From NCBI GenBank assembly GCA_023435265.1, contig JAEYRZ010000058.1, positions 1-40,333 of the forward strand: a stretch of DNA of 40,333 nt. Reading direction: 5' to 3'. A model generated the notes under the pieces. It made no database searches. It had not been told where the DNA came from and worked only from the letters and a program-made list of their open reading frames with translations. Shown piece by piece: positions 15,643-23,675 of this stretch (its first letter is position 1; each line of letters opens with the position of its first letter). The DNA is from Pseudomonadota bacterium. Its GTDB lineage: Bacteria > Desulfobacterota > Desulfobacteria > Desulfobacterales > Desulfosarcinaceae. The translations under genes and the position numbers were made by a program.

Positions 15643-17733
15643 TCAAGCGGCATTCAGGGAACCGGTCGCCCTCCTGGTTTTGGCAATCGCCCGGATCAGC
15701 AACGGCGTGGATACGACCACGGCCACCGCGCTCAACCAATACGATGGGTAAAACAGCAGGATGGCGCAGATGCCGATGATATATCGTTCCACCGTGGTCA
15801 GGCTATGCCGGAAATAGCCGACTACCGCGACATTGAGATAGAAGATGCCCAGGATGGTGAACAGGAAGGTGAACACGATATGCCCGATCGCAGTGGTCAG
15901 CGGCAGCGTCTGAAGCACCGGAACGATCAGCAGCGCCGTTCCGCTCAACGACAGAATGAGGGTGAGTCCGATCAGATATTTCGGCAGGGCCACGCGGGCT
16001 GCAAAAACGCCGGTTTTGATCGGATCGGTACCCATCACCGAACTTGCGGCGTAGGCGGAGAGGGCCACCGGCGGCGTTACCTCGGCAAGAACCGCGAAGT
16101 AGAATAAAAACATATGGGTGGCCAGCAGCGCCGCTTCTTCGGGGATGCCGTTGATCATGGCCAGCTTCTGGATCGTGGGTGCCGTAAGGGCGGAAGTCAG
16201 GACGTAGGTCGCGATGGGCGGCACGCCCATGCCCAGCACCAGGCTGAAGAATCCCGTGAACAGAACGGCCAGCAGGATGCTGTTGCCTGAAATGTCCATC
16301 AGGATGATGGAGAATTTGGAGGCCAGGCCGCTCATGACCATCATGGACATGATCATGTTGGCCGCGATGACCGCACTGGCGATTGGCAGCAGCCCGATGA
16401 TGCCTTCCTCCAACGCTTTCATCAGGTTGCCGAAGGGGGGGCGGATGCCGGGATCGGCGAAGGCGAAGACGACGAAGAGAATCGCAGCGGCGGTCACCGT
16501 GATGTTGATCGAAAAGCCCCTGTAGATCATGAAGATGATGAACAGGATGGGAATAAAAACGTAGCAGTAGCGTTTGAAATAGGAAAAATCGATCAAGGCC
16601 GAGATTTCGAGGTTCGGAAGGTTTTTCTTTTTGACGTAAAGCTCGTTGTAGGTCACGATTCCGAACAGGTACAACAGCATCGGGCCGAGGGCCATGACGA
16701 TGATCATCGAATAGGGGATCGAGAGCAGCTCGACCATGATAAACGAAATCGATCCCATGACCGGCGGTGTGATATAGGCGATCGATCCGACCGTCGCGAT
16801 CACGCCGGCGGCGACGATCCTATCATAGCCGACTTTTTCGAACAGCGGTTTGGTCAACGTGGCCACGAACTGCGTGTCTGCGGCGCCGGATCCCGAGAAC
16901 ATGCCCATCAACACGGCCATCACCGAGCAGGAGCGGCCCGGCGACGCGGGGCTGCGGCCGACGAACAAAAGGGCGATATTGGCGATGATCTTGCCGAAAC
17001 CCAGACGGGTCACGATGGCGCCCATGATGGTAAAGTAGATCAGGTATTTCACCGACACACCGGTGATCGATCCAAAGATGCCGGCCTCGGTTTCGCAATA
17101 CATTTTGCCCAACAGCATATCGAAATCGAAGCCGGGATTCGCGAAAAGACCGGGAATACCGTCGCCGTAAAGATTGTAGAGCAGAAAAATCATGACGATC
17201 GTCGGCATGATCGGGCCGCTCAAGCGGAAGATGACACCCAGGACCAGCAGGATCTCGGCATAGGACATGACCAGATCCCAGGGCTCAGGCATGATGGCCC
17301 GGTAGATCAGGGATTCGTAATGGGTTTCAAGATAGATGAACGGCAGAAAGCTGAGCAGGGCGCAGGCCAGATTCGACCACTTCTGGGTCGAGTGCATAAG
17401 GGTCGGGAGCATGGTGCAGGACCAGATGACGACGGCGAAACCCTTCAACGCCAGCGGGAGATCGAGCCGCACGAATTCGATCATGATCAGGATCGTCATG
17501 CCGGCCAACGGCAATGCTCCGATTCTGCTGCGCGGTTTGATCCGCAGGAAGCTCAGCAGGTAACCCAGCAAAGCGATCAGGAAGACATGCACGGCCCGCT
17601 GCACCTGCGTCAGGTCCAGGACCGAAATCCTCAAGTCGGCAAAGGGTGTGTAGGGGTGAATGACCAGGTAGATGTGGTACAGGGTTCCGACAATCGCGGC
17701 GAACGTCATCACGCGCTTCACTACAATGTCCAT
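15643..17733 (-). CDS. TRAP transporter permease, fused 4TM/12TM type (second TAXI system)
   Basis: A 696-residue permease on the minus strand, read from ATG 17733 (tggagg site about 10 bases upstream); an in-frame start at 17754 adds seven residues. It shows the same family motifs as its convergent neighbour (GMFSGSGAADTQFVATLTKP, ITPPVMGSISFIMVELL, LGMGVPPIATYVLTSALTAP, VTPPVALSAYAASSVMG), but the sequences differ widely, so it is not a recent duplicate. It overlaps the DUF1850 gene by 13 bases, indicating coupled translation. Role: sodium-driven uptake of an organic acid delivered by the receptor at 18128-19120. Confidence 0.91.
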   Translation of the reverse strand: MDIVVKRVMTFAAIVGTLYHIYLVIHPYTPFADLRISVLDLTQVQRAVHVFLIALLGYLLSFLRIKPRSRIGALPLAGMTILIMIEFVRLDLPLALKGFAVVIWSCTMLPTLMHSTQKWSNLACALLSFLPFIYLETHYESLIYRAIMPEPWDLVMSYAEILLVLGVIFRLSGPIMPTIVMIFLLYNLYGDGIPGLFANPGFDFDMLLGKMYCETEAGIFGSITGVSVKYLIYFTIMGAIVTRLGFGKIIANIALLFVGRSPASPGRSCSVMAVLMGMFSGSGAADTQFVATLTKPLFEKVGYDRIVAAGVIATVGSIAYITPPVMGSISFIMVELLSIPYSMIIVMALGPMLLYLFGIVTYNELYVKKKNLPNLEISALIDFSYFKRYCYVFIPILFIIFMIYRGFSINITVTAAAILFVVFAFADPGIRPPFGNLMKALEEGIIGLLPIASAVIAANMIMSMMVMSGLASKFSIILMDISGNSILLAVLFTGFFSLVLGMGVPPIATYVLTSALTAPTIQKLAMINGIPEEAALLATHMFLFYFAVLAEVTPPVALSAYAASSVMGTDPIKTGVFAARVALPKYLIGLTLILSLSGTALLIVPVLQTLPLTTAIGHIVFTFLFTILGIFYLNVAVVGYFRHSLTTVERYIIGICAILLFYPSYWLSAVAVVVSTPLLIRAIAKTRRATGSLNAA

Positions 17734-18119
17734 AGCAGGGCAACCTCCAGGCATCCGTCTTTCACTTCGATCTCATAAAAGCCCATCTTCAGGGAAATCC
17801 CCTTGATCGAGCAGAACTTGAGGCGATCGGTGGATTCTTCGGCCACTATATCGTTCAGAGCGTAGACACCATGGGTGTAATACGCTTCGGTTGTCTCGTC
17901 CGTGGAAACCGAAAACGCCTGGAAGCGCCTGACGATTTGGAAACGGATCGTGACAGGATGGTCGGTGACAGAATTGACAAACCGGATTCGACCCGATTGC
18001 CAGCGAAAGAGCGCTGCCAATCGGGTCTCGTGGTCGGTTCGGATCAGGACAGGTTTGAATAGCCCCGCAAAGCAGACCACCGCGATGGCCGCCACGATCA
18101 TCAGACGGCGCCCGGTCAT
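17721..18119 (-). CDS. DUF1850 protein of TAXI-TRAP operon
   Basis: A 132-residue protein with an N-terminal membrane anchor or signal (LMIVAAIAVVCFAGLF) and a domain with FRWQSGRIRFVNSVTDHPV, YYTHGVYAL and a GFYEIEV end. It agrees in length and position with DUF1850 proteins, which are regularly encoded between a TAXI receptor and its fused permease. The function of the family is not established; the tight gene order (8 bases after the receptor gene, 13-base overlap with the permease gene) suggests an accessory part of the transporter. Confidence 0.75.
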   Translation of the reverse strand: MTGRRLMIVAAIAVVCFAGLFKPVLIRTDHETRLAALFRWQSGRIRFVNSVTDHPVTIRFQIVRRFQAFSVSTDETTEAYYTHGVYALNDIVAEESTDRLKFCSIKGISLKMGFYEIEVKDGCLEVALLWTL

Positions 18120-18127
18120 CCGCTTCG

Positions 18128-19120
18128 CTATTTTGCAGGACCTTTTTCGGTAAAATATTTCGCGGCACCCGGGTGGAACGGGATCGCCGTTTTGCCGACG
18201 AAGCGGGCCGAATTCTCCACCGTGGTGTCCCTGGCGGCCTTGACCGACGTATGCAGGGTTTCCAGGTTTTCAAAGACCGCCTTGGTCATGTTGTACGCCA
18301 GCTCATCGGGCAGGGACTCCGGACCAACGAACATGTTCCAGAACGCCAGGGTCGGCGTGTCCTCCTGGGTTCCGTAAACACTTTTCGGTACCTTCTGGCT
18401 GTCGGCCAGGCCGGCGAATTCGCGCTTGAATGCCGCCACGCCCGGGTCGCTGTCCGGCAGGGGGACCAGGAAGAGATTGGTGCCTTTGCGCTTCAAGGTA
18501 TTGGCCAGTTCGACGATGGATCCGGTCGGAAGCCCGCCGGACCAGACATAGGCATCCAGTGTTCCGTTGGCCAGGGCTTCGTCGGACTCCTTGGCGCCCA
18601 GTTTCTCCCATTTTCTGAACTTATTGGGGTCGATGTTGGCGGCCTTGAGCAGGTTGAGCGCAGTGAATTCGGTTCCGGACCCCGGAGCACCGGTGGAGAC
18701 GCGCTTGCCGTCGAGATCGGAAAATTTTTTAATCCCGGTGGCGTCAGTGGTCACGATATGCAGGTAGTTGGGATACATCATCCAAAGGATTGCGGCCTTG
18801 GCCGGTTTTTGAGCAAACTTCTCGTGCTTGCCGGTCACGGTGAAGTAGGCGGTATCGGGAAGCACGGTGCCGATGAAGAACGAGGATTTGGCCGGGTCGC
18901 TCTTGTCACGAATCAGCAGCATGTTGTCCACGGATGCGGCGGTCTGGATCGCCGTCGAGGCGGCGACATTGTTTTTGCTCAGAATTTCGGATACCTGGGT
19001 TCCATAGTAATAGTAGACGCCGCCGATTCCGCCGGTTGCAATGACCACCTTGGCGCTCTGGGCATACCCGTTGGCGGTGAAAAGCATCAAGGCCAGTGCC
19101 ACCAAGCTGATTCTTCTCAT
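18128..19120 (-). CDS. TRAP transporter solute-binding protein, TAXI family (second system)
   Basis: A 330-residue receptor read from ATG 19120, which has an aaaggagag site; an upstream in-frame ATG at 19177 adds a hydrophilic stretch that would hide the signal peptide. The signal covers residues 1-20 (ISLVALALMLF, cleavage after GYA). The mature part starts KVVIATGGIGGVYYYYGTQ, a typical TAXI N-terminus, and ends HPGAAKYFTEKGPAK. It is the first gene of a three-gene unit with the DUF1850 and permease genes. Substrate unknown. Confidence 0.9.
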   Translation of the reverse strand: MRRISLVALALMLFTANGYAQSAKVVIATGGIGGVYYYYGTQVSEILSKNNVAASTAIQTAASVDNMLLIRDKSDPAKSSFFIGTVLPDTAYFTVTGKHEKFAQKPAKAAILWMMYPNYLHIVTTDATGIKKFSDLDGKRVSTGAPGSGTEFTALNLLKAANIDPNKFRKWEKLGAKESDEALANGTLDAYVWSGGLPTGSIVELANTLKRKGTNLFLVPLPDSDPGVAAFKREFAGLADSQKVPKSVYGTQEDTPTLAFWNMFVGPESLPDELAYNMTKAVFENLETLHTSVKAARDTTVENSARFVGKTAIPFHPGAAKYFTEKGPAK

Positions 19121-19288
19121 ATCGCTCTCCTTTGCTGATATATGCCGCTGGCTGCGGCGGTTAGGGAAGATAAACACCTCCCGGAGGAAATTTCGCTCGA
19201 TCGCGCGGCGACCCTTCTGCCGGGAAGAATTTGCGGGCGTGCGCCGACTCTGCTTGCTTATGGGTAACTGGCCAAGCAGCCAGATACA

Positions 19289-19316
19289 ATTGAATGATTG
19301 TAGATCATCTTGTCAA
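19289..19316 (-). promoter_or_regulatory. Possible promoter of the second TAXI-TRAP operon
   Basis: On the minus strand a perfect TTGACA (19316-19311) is followed after 16 bases by TTCAAT (19294-19289). It would give a leader of about 160 bases before the receptor start codon. Confidence 0.4.
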
Positions 19317-19486
19317 GCCTATGCGATATGCCTCCCGCCTGCAGCATGATATCAGGTGCAGGACGAGTCAAGACAGGCAATACATTTGAACGCAATCCCG
19401 GGACGCTCGCAACTATAGGGATTGGAAAATCAACTTGCTGCACATTAGCCCAACACAAAAGAATTTCGATCGGGAACTTTGCGGGA

Positions 19487-19507
19487 GTGTTTCATAATCT
19501 GAAACAC
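19487..19507. promoter_or_regulatory. Palindrome gtgtttca-N5-tgaaacac, candidate operator
   Basis: Arms of 8 bases (19487-19494 and 19500-19507) are perfectly complementary around taatc. It lies between the divergent TAXI receptor and gntR genes. A similar half-site, gtttcagattaa, occurs just upstream of iclR (near 7410), so it might be a site of the IclR protein; this is speculation. Confidence 0.4.
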
Positions 19508-19708
19508 CGTTTTAGCATGAAAAAAGCCTACATGGTCTCTAACGACGTGTCAATCCAAAATCGCCGGCTGGACAATCGAGCGAATGCCGGCGCTGCACGT
19601 AGTTCTGATAACCCGTTCATTCATGATTCTCCAATCGGTTGCAGCCCGGAACATCCGGCCGACCGGCGGGACTTTACAGTCGGCCTGAATTCATGTAATT
19701 TAAATCAG

Positions 19709-19725
19709 TGGCATACCAATGGTAT
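19709..19725. promoter_or_regulatory. GntR operator in front of gntR (autoregulation)
   Basis: tggcatacca (19709-19718) matches the TGGTATACCA site in front of the ama genes at 9 of 10 positions, and an overlapping perfect palindrome ataccaatggtat lies at 19713-19725. FCD-type GntR proteins often bind TGGT-N2-ACCA. The site is only 13-30 bases upstream of the gntR start codon, as expected for self-repression. Confidence 0.65.
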
Positions 19726-19738
19726 ATGAGGGGGCCGA

Positions 19739-20395
19739 TTGAACCTTGAAATCTACAACACCGTGAAGGACCGCATCCTGTTTCTGGAGTACAAACCCGG
19801 ACAGATCCTGAATGAGAAGGTGCTCGCCAATGAGTTCGGTATCAGTCGCACGCCGCTGCGCGACGTACTCAGCCGGCTCGAATGGGACCAGTTGGTCCGA
19901 ATTTTACCGCGCACGGGTACGATGGTCACCGAAATCGAATTCCAGAAGATGATGTACACCTATCAAGTGCGGTTCGAGATCGAGGAACTGATCGGCAAAC
20001 TGGCCGGCGATCATCCGGGTGGCGAGTACCTGGACCGTCTCGACGCTCTGGGGGATGCATGTGCGAATCTTCTTGAAAGCCAGAACCGCAAGGCCCTGGT
20101 CCTTACGGATATCACTTTTCGCCGGGTACTGGCGGATGCGGCCGACAATCCCGTGCTGCGCGACATCTCCAGCCACCTCTACGATTGTACCCGGCGCCTG
20201 TGGTTCAGCACCCTTCAGCGCGGATCGTGGGGCGACGAAGTCCAGGCCGTGCACGACGACATCCTCACCACCAAAACGGTCTGGATGGAGAACAATTCAT
20301 CCAGGTTCGGCGCATTCCGCAGGGCGGTTCTCGAACGCCATTTCGATCGCATCCGCGCCAAATTCCTGAGCCCCGGAGCGACCAATCCCGAATAG
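19739..20395 (+). CDS. GntR-family transcriptional regulator (FCD type)
   Basis: A 218-residue regulator starting at TTG 19739 behind a gaggggg site. Residues 1-70 form the winged helix (YNTVKDRILFLEYKPGQILNEKVLANEFGISRTPLRDVLSRLE). The C-terminal part is an FCD effector domain, all helical, with a histidine near the end (VQAVHDDI) and VLERHFDRI. These proteins usually repress neighbouring catabolic genes until a small organic acid binds. Matching TGGTATACCA-like sites occur in front of its own gene and within the promoter of the following amaA-like gene, so it very likely controls the pipecolate operon. Effector not known; pipecolate or aminoadipate would be logical. Confidence 0.9.
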   Translation: MNLEIYNTVKDRILFLEYKPGQILNEKVLANEFGISRTPLRDVLSRLEWDQLVRILPRTGTMVTEIEFQKMMYTYQVRFEIEELIGKLAGDHPGGEYLDRLDALGDACANLLESQNRKALVLTDITFRRVLADAADNPVLRDISSHLYDCTRRLWFSTLQRGSWGDEVQAVHDDILTTKTVWMENNSSRFGAFRRAVLERHFDRIRAKFLSPGATNPE

Positions 20396-20441
20396 GCGGT
20401 GGCGCGTCGGCACGTAAGAAGAAGATTCATGTTGACGCTGG

Positions 20442-20469
20442 TTGATTAATGGTATACCACAAGTATAAT
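20442..20469 (+). promoter_or_regulatory. Promoter of the amaA-amaB operon with GntR operator in the spacer
   Basis: TTGATT (20442-20447) and a perfect TATAAT (20464-20469) are separated by 16 bases. The perfect palindrome TGGTATACCA (20450-20459) sits inside that spacer, so a bound GntR dimer would block RNA polymerase. The start codon of the amaA-like gene is 51 bases further on, after an aaggag site. Confidence 0.75.
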
Positions 20470-20519
20470 AATGCTATACCTTTCGTATAAGATCTCATCG
20501 ATCCACAAGGAGAAGAAAA

Positions 20520-21800
20520 ATGGAGGCGGGCACAAAAAAGTTTGGATTATGGGCGGTAACCGCGCCCGAGCGACCGAAGTCGAGATCGTTCGAAGGCGAG
20601 CGCTCCTGCGATGTGGCGGTGATCGGCGGCGGATATACCGGAACTTCAGCTGCGTTGCACCTTGCCGAGCGCGGCACGGATGTGACCTTGCTCGAAGCCG
20701 AAGAGATCGGGAACGGCGGATCAGGGCGCAACGTCGGGCTTGTCAATGCCGGGCTGTGGATGCTTCCCGATGATATCGTCAAAGCCGCCGGTCCCGACTA
20801 TGGCGAACGCATCAACACGGTTCTCGGAAACTCTCCACAGCTTGTTTTCGAGTTGATCAAAAAGCATGGCATCCAATGCGAGGCACAGCCGACCGGCACC
20901 CTGCACTGCGCGCACTCGAAAGGCGGATATGCGTACCTGAAGGAAAGGGAAACCCAGTGGCAACGCCGCGGCGCCCCTGTTAAACTGCTGGAACGGGTGC
21001 AAGCTGCGGAAATGGTGGGCAGTAAATCCTTCCACGGCGCACTGCTCGATCGGCGGGCCGGAACCGTGCAGCCTCTGGCATACGTGATCGGGCTGGCAAA
21101 AGCGGCCGCGGGGGCCGGCGCCAAGCTCCACGAGTATTCGCCGGTGACCCGTCTGGTGCGTGAAGACGGTCGCTGGCGCCTGGATACGCGCGGCGGAATC
21201 CTGAGGGCCAGAGCCGTCATTCTGGCGGCCAACGGCTACATAGACAAACTGTTCGACCATTTGAAAAAAAACTTCATTCCCTTTCATTGGTTTCAATTCG
21301 CTACCGGCCCCTTGCCCGAGCGTGTCCGTCGTACCATCTTACCGGGAGGTCAGGGCGCCTGGGACACGGCGACGGTCCTCTCTTCCTATCGACTGGACCA
21401 AGCCGGGCGGCTGATTGTCGGCAGTGTGGGGCAAATCGAAGGATGGGCGAACGGATTGCATCAAAAGTGGGCTCAACGCACCATCCGGCGCGTATTCCCG
21501 CAGGTCGGCAACTTTGACCTGGAATACGGCTGGCATGGGGTCATCGCCATGACGGCGGATCACATTCCCCGTTTCCATATTCTGGGGCCGGATCTTTTCA
21601 TGGCGGCCAGCTACAACGGGCGCGGCATCGGGCCGGGAACGGTATTCGGCAAACTGCTGGCCGGCCTGGCCATGGGCGCATCGTCGGATGAGATGCCGCT
21701 GCCGGTGTCACCGCCCGAACCGATCCGGCTGCGCAAGGCCAGGGAGTTGTTTTACGAGAGCGGCGCGCGCCTTTACCATTTCGTACAGAGGCGCATATAG
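20520..21800 (+). CDS. amaA: FAD-dependent oxidoreductase, probable L-pipecolate oxidase/dehydrogenase (AmaA-like)
   Basis: A 426-residue DAO-family flavoprotein with the dinucleotide fold CDVAVIGGGYTGTSAALHLA (residues 30-49), the acidic ELL-type ribose-binding residue after TLLEAE, and GNGGSGRNVGLVNAGLW, a stretch typical of the subgroup holding pipecolate and gamma-glutamylputrescine oxidases. The C-terminal GYNGRGIG-like motif (SYNGRGIGPGT) completes FAD binding. It is followed after 16 bases by an AmaB-like dehydrogenase; in Pseudomonas putida amaA and amaB are also neighbours and oxidise L-pipecolate to piperideine-6-carboxylate and then aminoadipate. In an anaerobe electrons must go to a quinone or carrier instead of oxygen. 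Other cyclic or secondary amines remain possible. Confidence 0.7.
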   Translation: MEAGTKKFGLWAVTAPERPKSRSFEGERSCDVAVIGGGYTGTSAALHLAERGTDVTLLEAEEIGNGGSGRNVGLVNAGLWMLPDDIVKAAGPDYGERINTVLGNSPQLVFELIKKHGIQCEAQPTGTLHCAHSKGGYAYLKERETQWQRRGAPVKLLERVQAAEMVGSKSFHGALLDRRAGTVQPLAYVIGLAKAAAGAGAKLHEYSPVTRLVREDGRWRLDTRGGILRARAVILAANGYIDKLFDHLKKNFIPFHWFQFATGPLPERVRRTILPGGQGAWDTATVLSSYRLDQAGRLIVGSVGQIEGWANGLHQKWAQRTIRRVFPQVGNFDLEYGWHGVIAMTADHIPRFHILGPDLFMAASYNGRGIGPGTVFGKLLAGLAMGASSDEMPLPVSPPEPIRLRKARELFYESGARLYHFVQRRI

Positions 21801-21816
21801 CGAAAGGGACTGATCC

Positions 21817-23358
21817 ATGCAGGTCAACGAAATACTCGAAAATCTGGGTATAGAAGAAGAAAATCCGGGATTGAGCACGGGGATGGAGTGGAACGCCGCC
21901 GGCGCGGCAGGGCGGATCGAGAGCCGCTCGCCGATCGATGGGCGGTTGATTGCCGCGGTCCGCCCGGCCGATGCAGCGCAGTACGATCGGATGATGCCCT
22001 TGGCGCTTCAGGCGTTCGAACACTGGCGCAGCGTTCCGGCCCCCAAACGCGGCGAAGTGGTGCGCTGCATCGGCGAGGCATTGCGCAGCACCAAAGATGC
22101 GCTTGGCCGTCTGGTGACCCTCGAAATGGGAAAGTCACTGCAGGAGGGGCTCGGTGAAGTGCAGGAGATGATCGACATCGCCGATTTCGCCGTGGGGCTT
22201 TCACGGCAGTTGTACGGGCTGAGCATGCACTCCGAGCGGCCGCTGCACCGCATGTACGAGCAATATCATCCGCTGGGGGCGGTCGGGGTGGTCACGGCCT
22301 TCAACTTTCCGGTGGCGGTGTGGGCCTGGAATGCGTTTATCGCGGCCGTGTGCGGTGATGTGGTGGTCTGGAAACCGGCCTCCAAGGTACCGCTGTGCGC
22401 GATCGCCGTTCAAAAAATCGCTGCCCGGGTGCTGCGCCGCTTCGAATTGCCCGAAGGCATATTCAACCTGGTCATTGGCGCCGGACGCGAAATCGGCGAA
22501 CGCATGCTGAACGACCGTCGCCTGCCCTTGATTTCCTTGACCGGTTCGACGGCAGTCGGCAGACACGCCGCCGCCGTGATCGCCGGAAGACTCGGGCGGT
22601 CGATCCTGGAACTGGGCGGCAACAATGCAATCATCCTGACTGAAAAAGCCGACCTGGAACTGGCCATGCCCGCAGTGGTTTTCGGTGCGGTGGGTACGGC
22701 CGGACAGCGCTGCACCACAACCCGCCGTCTGATCGTGCACGACTCGATCTTCGAACGGGTCAAAACAAGCCTAATCAAGGCCTACGGCAGGCTGCGCGTG
22801 GGCGACCCTCTGGACCCGTCCAATCACGTGGGACCGCTTGTCGACCGGCAGGCCGTCCACCAGTTCACAGACGCCCTGCGCCGTGTCCAGGAGGAAGGCG
22901 CGCGTCTGCTGTACGGCGGAGAGGTCCTTGAGGGGCCTGTTTACGCATCCGGTCTCTACGTGCGTCCGGCACTTGTCGAGGCGCGGAACGATCTCAATAC
23001 CGTTCAGGAAGAAACATTCGCCCCCATCCTCTACCTGATCCGCTATCATGGAGATGTGCAGGAGGCCATCGCCCTTCAGAATGCCGTCCCGCAGGGGCTC
23101 TCGTCATCCATATTCACCACCGATCTGTCGCAGTCGGAACACTTCCTGTCCCCCTGGGGGTCGGATTGCGGCATCGCCAACGTCAATATCGGTACTTCCG
23201 GAGCCGAGATCGGCGGGGCTTTCGGAGGCGAAAAAGAAACCGGCGGCGGGCGTGAATCAGGATCCGACGCCTGGAAAGCCTACATGCGCCGACAGACCAA
23301 TACGATCAACTTCGGGCGGGCGCTGCCCCTGGCCCAGGGAATCAGATTCGACATTTAA
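21817..23358 (+). CDS. amaB: L-2-aminoadipate-6-semialdehyde (piperideine-6-carboxylate) dehydrogenase, ALDH7 type
   Basis: A 513-residue aldehyde dehydrogenase that follows the ALDH7A1/AmaB subgroup closely: FNFPVAVWAWNAF, LTGSTAVGR, general base Glu265 in ELGGNNA, nucleophile Cys299 in GTAGQRCTTTRR, EETFAPILY, VPQGLSSSIFT, GSDCGIANVNIGTSGAEIGG and the WKAYMRRQTNTINF end. The NVNIGTSGAEIGG stretch is diagnostic for enzymes acting on aminoadipate semialdehyde. It oxidises this aldehyde, the open form of piperideine-6-carboxylate, to L-2-aminoadipate with NAD(P)+. The gene is coupled to the AmaA-like gene. The pairing strengthens both assignments. Confidence 0.88.
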   Translation: MQVNEILENLGIEEENPGLSTGMEWNAAGAAGRIESRSPIDGRLIAAVRPADAAQYDRMMPLALQAFEHWRSVPAPKRGEVVRCIGEALRSTKDALGRLVTLEMGKSLQEGLGEVQEMIDIADFAVGLSRQLYGLSMHSERPLHRMYEQYHPLGAVGVVTAFNFPVAVWAWNAFIAAVCGDVVVWKPASKVPLCAIAVQKIAARVLRRFELPEGIFNLVIGAGREIGERMLNDRRLPLISLTGSTAVGRHAAAVIAGRLGRSILELGGNNAIILTEKADLELAMPAVVFGAVGTAGQRCTTTRRLIVHDSIFERVKTSLIKAYGRLRVGDPLDPSNHVGPLVDRQAVHQFTDALRRVQEEGARLLYGGEVLEGPVYASGLYVRPALVEARNDLNTVQEETFAPILYLIRYHGDVQEAIALQNAVPQGLSSSIFTTDLSQSEHFLSPWGSDCGIANVNIGTSGAEIGGAFGGEKETGGGRESGSDAWKAYMRRQTNTINFGRALPLAQGIRFDI

Positions 23359-23675
23359 ACGTTCCTGTGGGAGAAACGAGACAGGCCGTGAGCCGAACGT
23401 AGTGCATCGATGAAAAAGGCGAGCGCGCAACCCCGGGGCACACTTTTTTCCGACCTGGCCACCCGATTTCGTGGTCGGTCGAAGCCGATGCCGAGTACAT
23501 CGGCGGCATCGAGAACATTTCAGCGCAGTGACCTGGAATCTCGGTCATGGCGCGGATCACGAATGAAAGGCCTGATGAACCCTCGCGGCCGTACTTCGTT
23601 CCGGCCAACAAGCGGTCATCACGGCCATGAACGCCGGAGACATCCATAACAACAGAAAAGCGCAGGAGACGCGAA
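23359..23675. other. Intergenic region between amaB and korA
   Basis: About 317 bases without a supported gene. Short open frames on either strand (for example 23410-23649 plus) lack ribosome binding sites and recognisable sequence. A caggaga site for korA lies at its end. No terminator or riboswitch was recognised. It could hold an internal promoter or the remains of a lost gene. Confidence 0.5.

Larger units (their letters stand above)
19121..19738. other. Intergenic region between second TAXI receptor and gntR
   Basis: Some 618 bases separate the divergent genes. A 140-codon open frame at 19310-19729 lacks a ribosome binding site and family features and is judged non-coding. The region holds a candidate minus-strand promoter (19289-19316), a perfect palindrome (19487-19507) and the gntR operator (19709-19725), listed separately. 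Nothing else was recognised. Confidence 0.6.

Noticed and set aside
19310..19729. 139-codon plus-strand frame upstream of gntR
   Set aside because: No ribosome binding site, no family resemblance, and it runs across the GntR operator; treated as intergenic.
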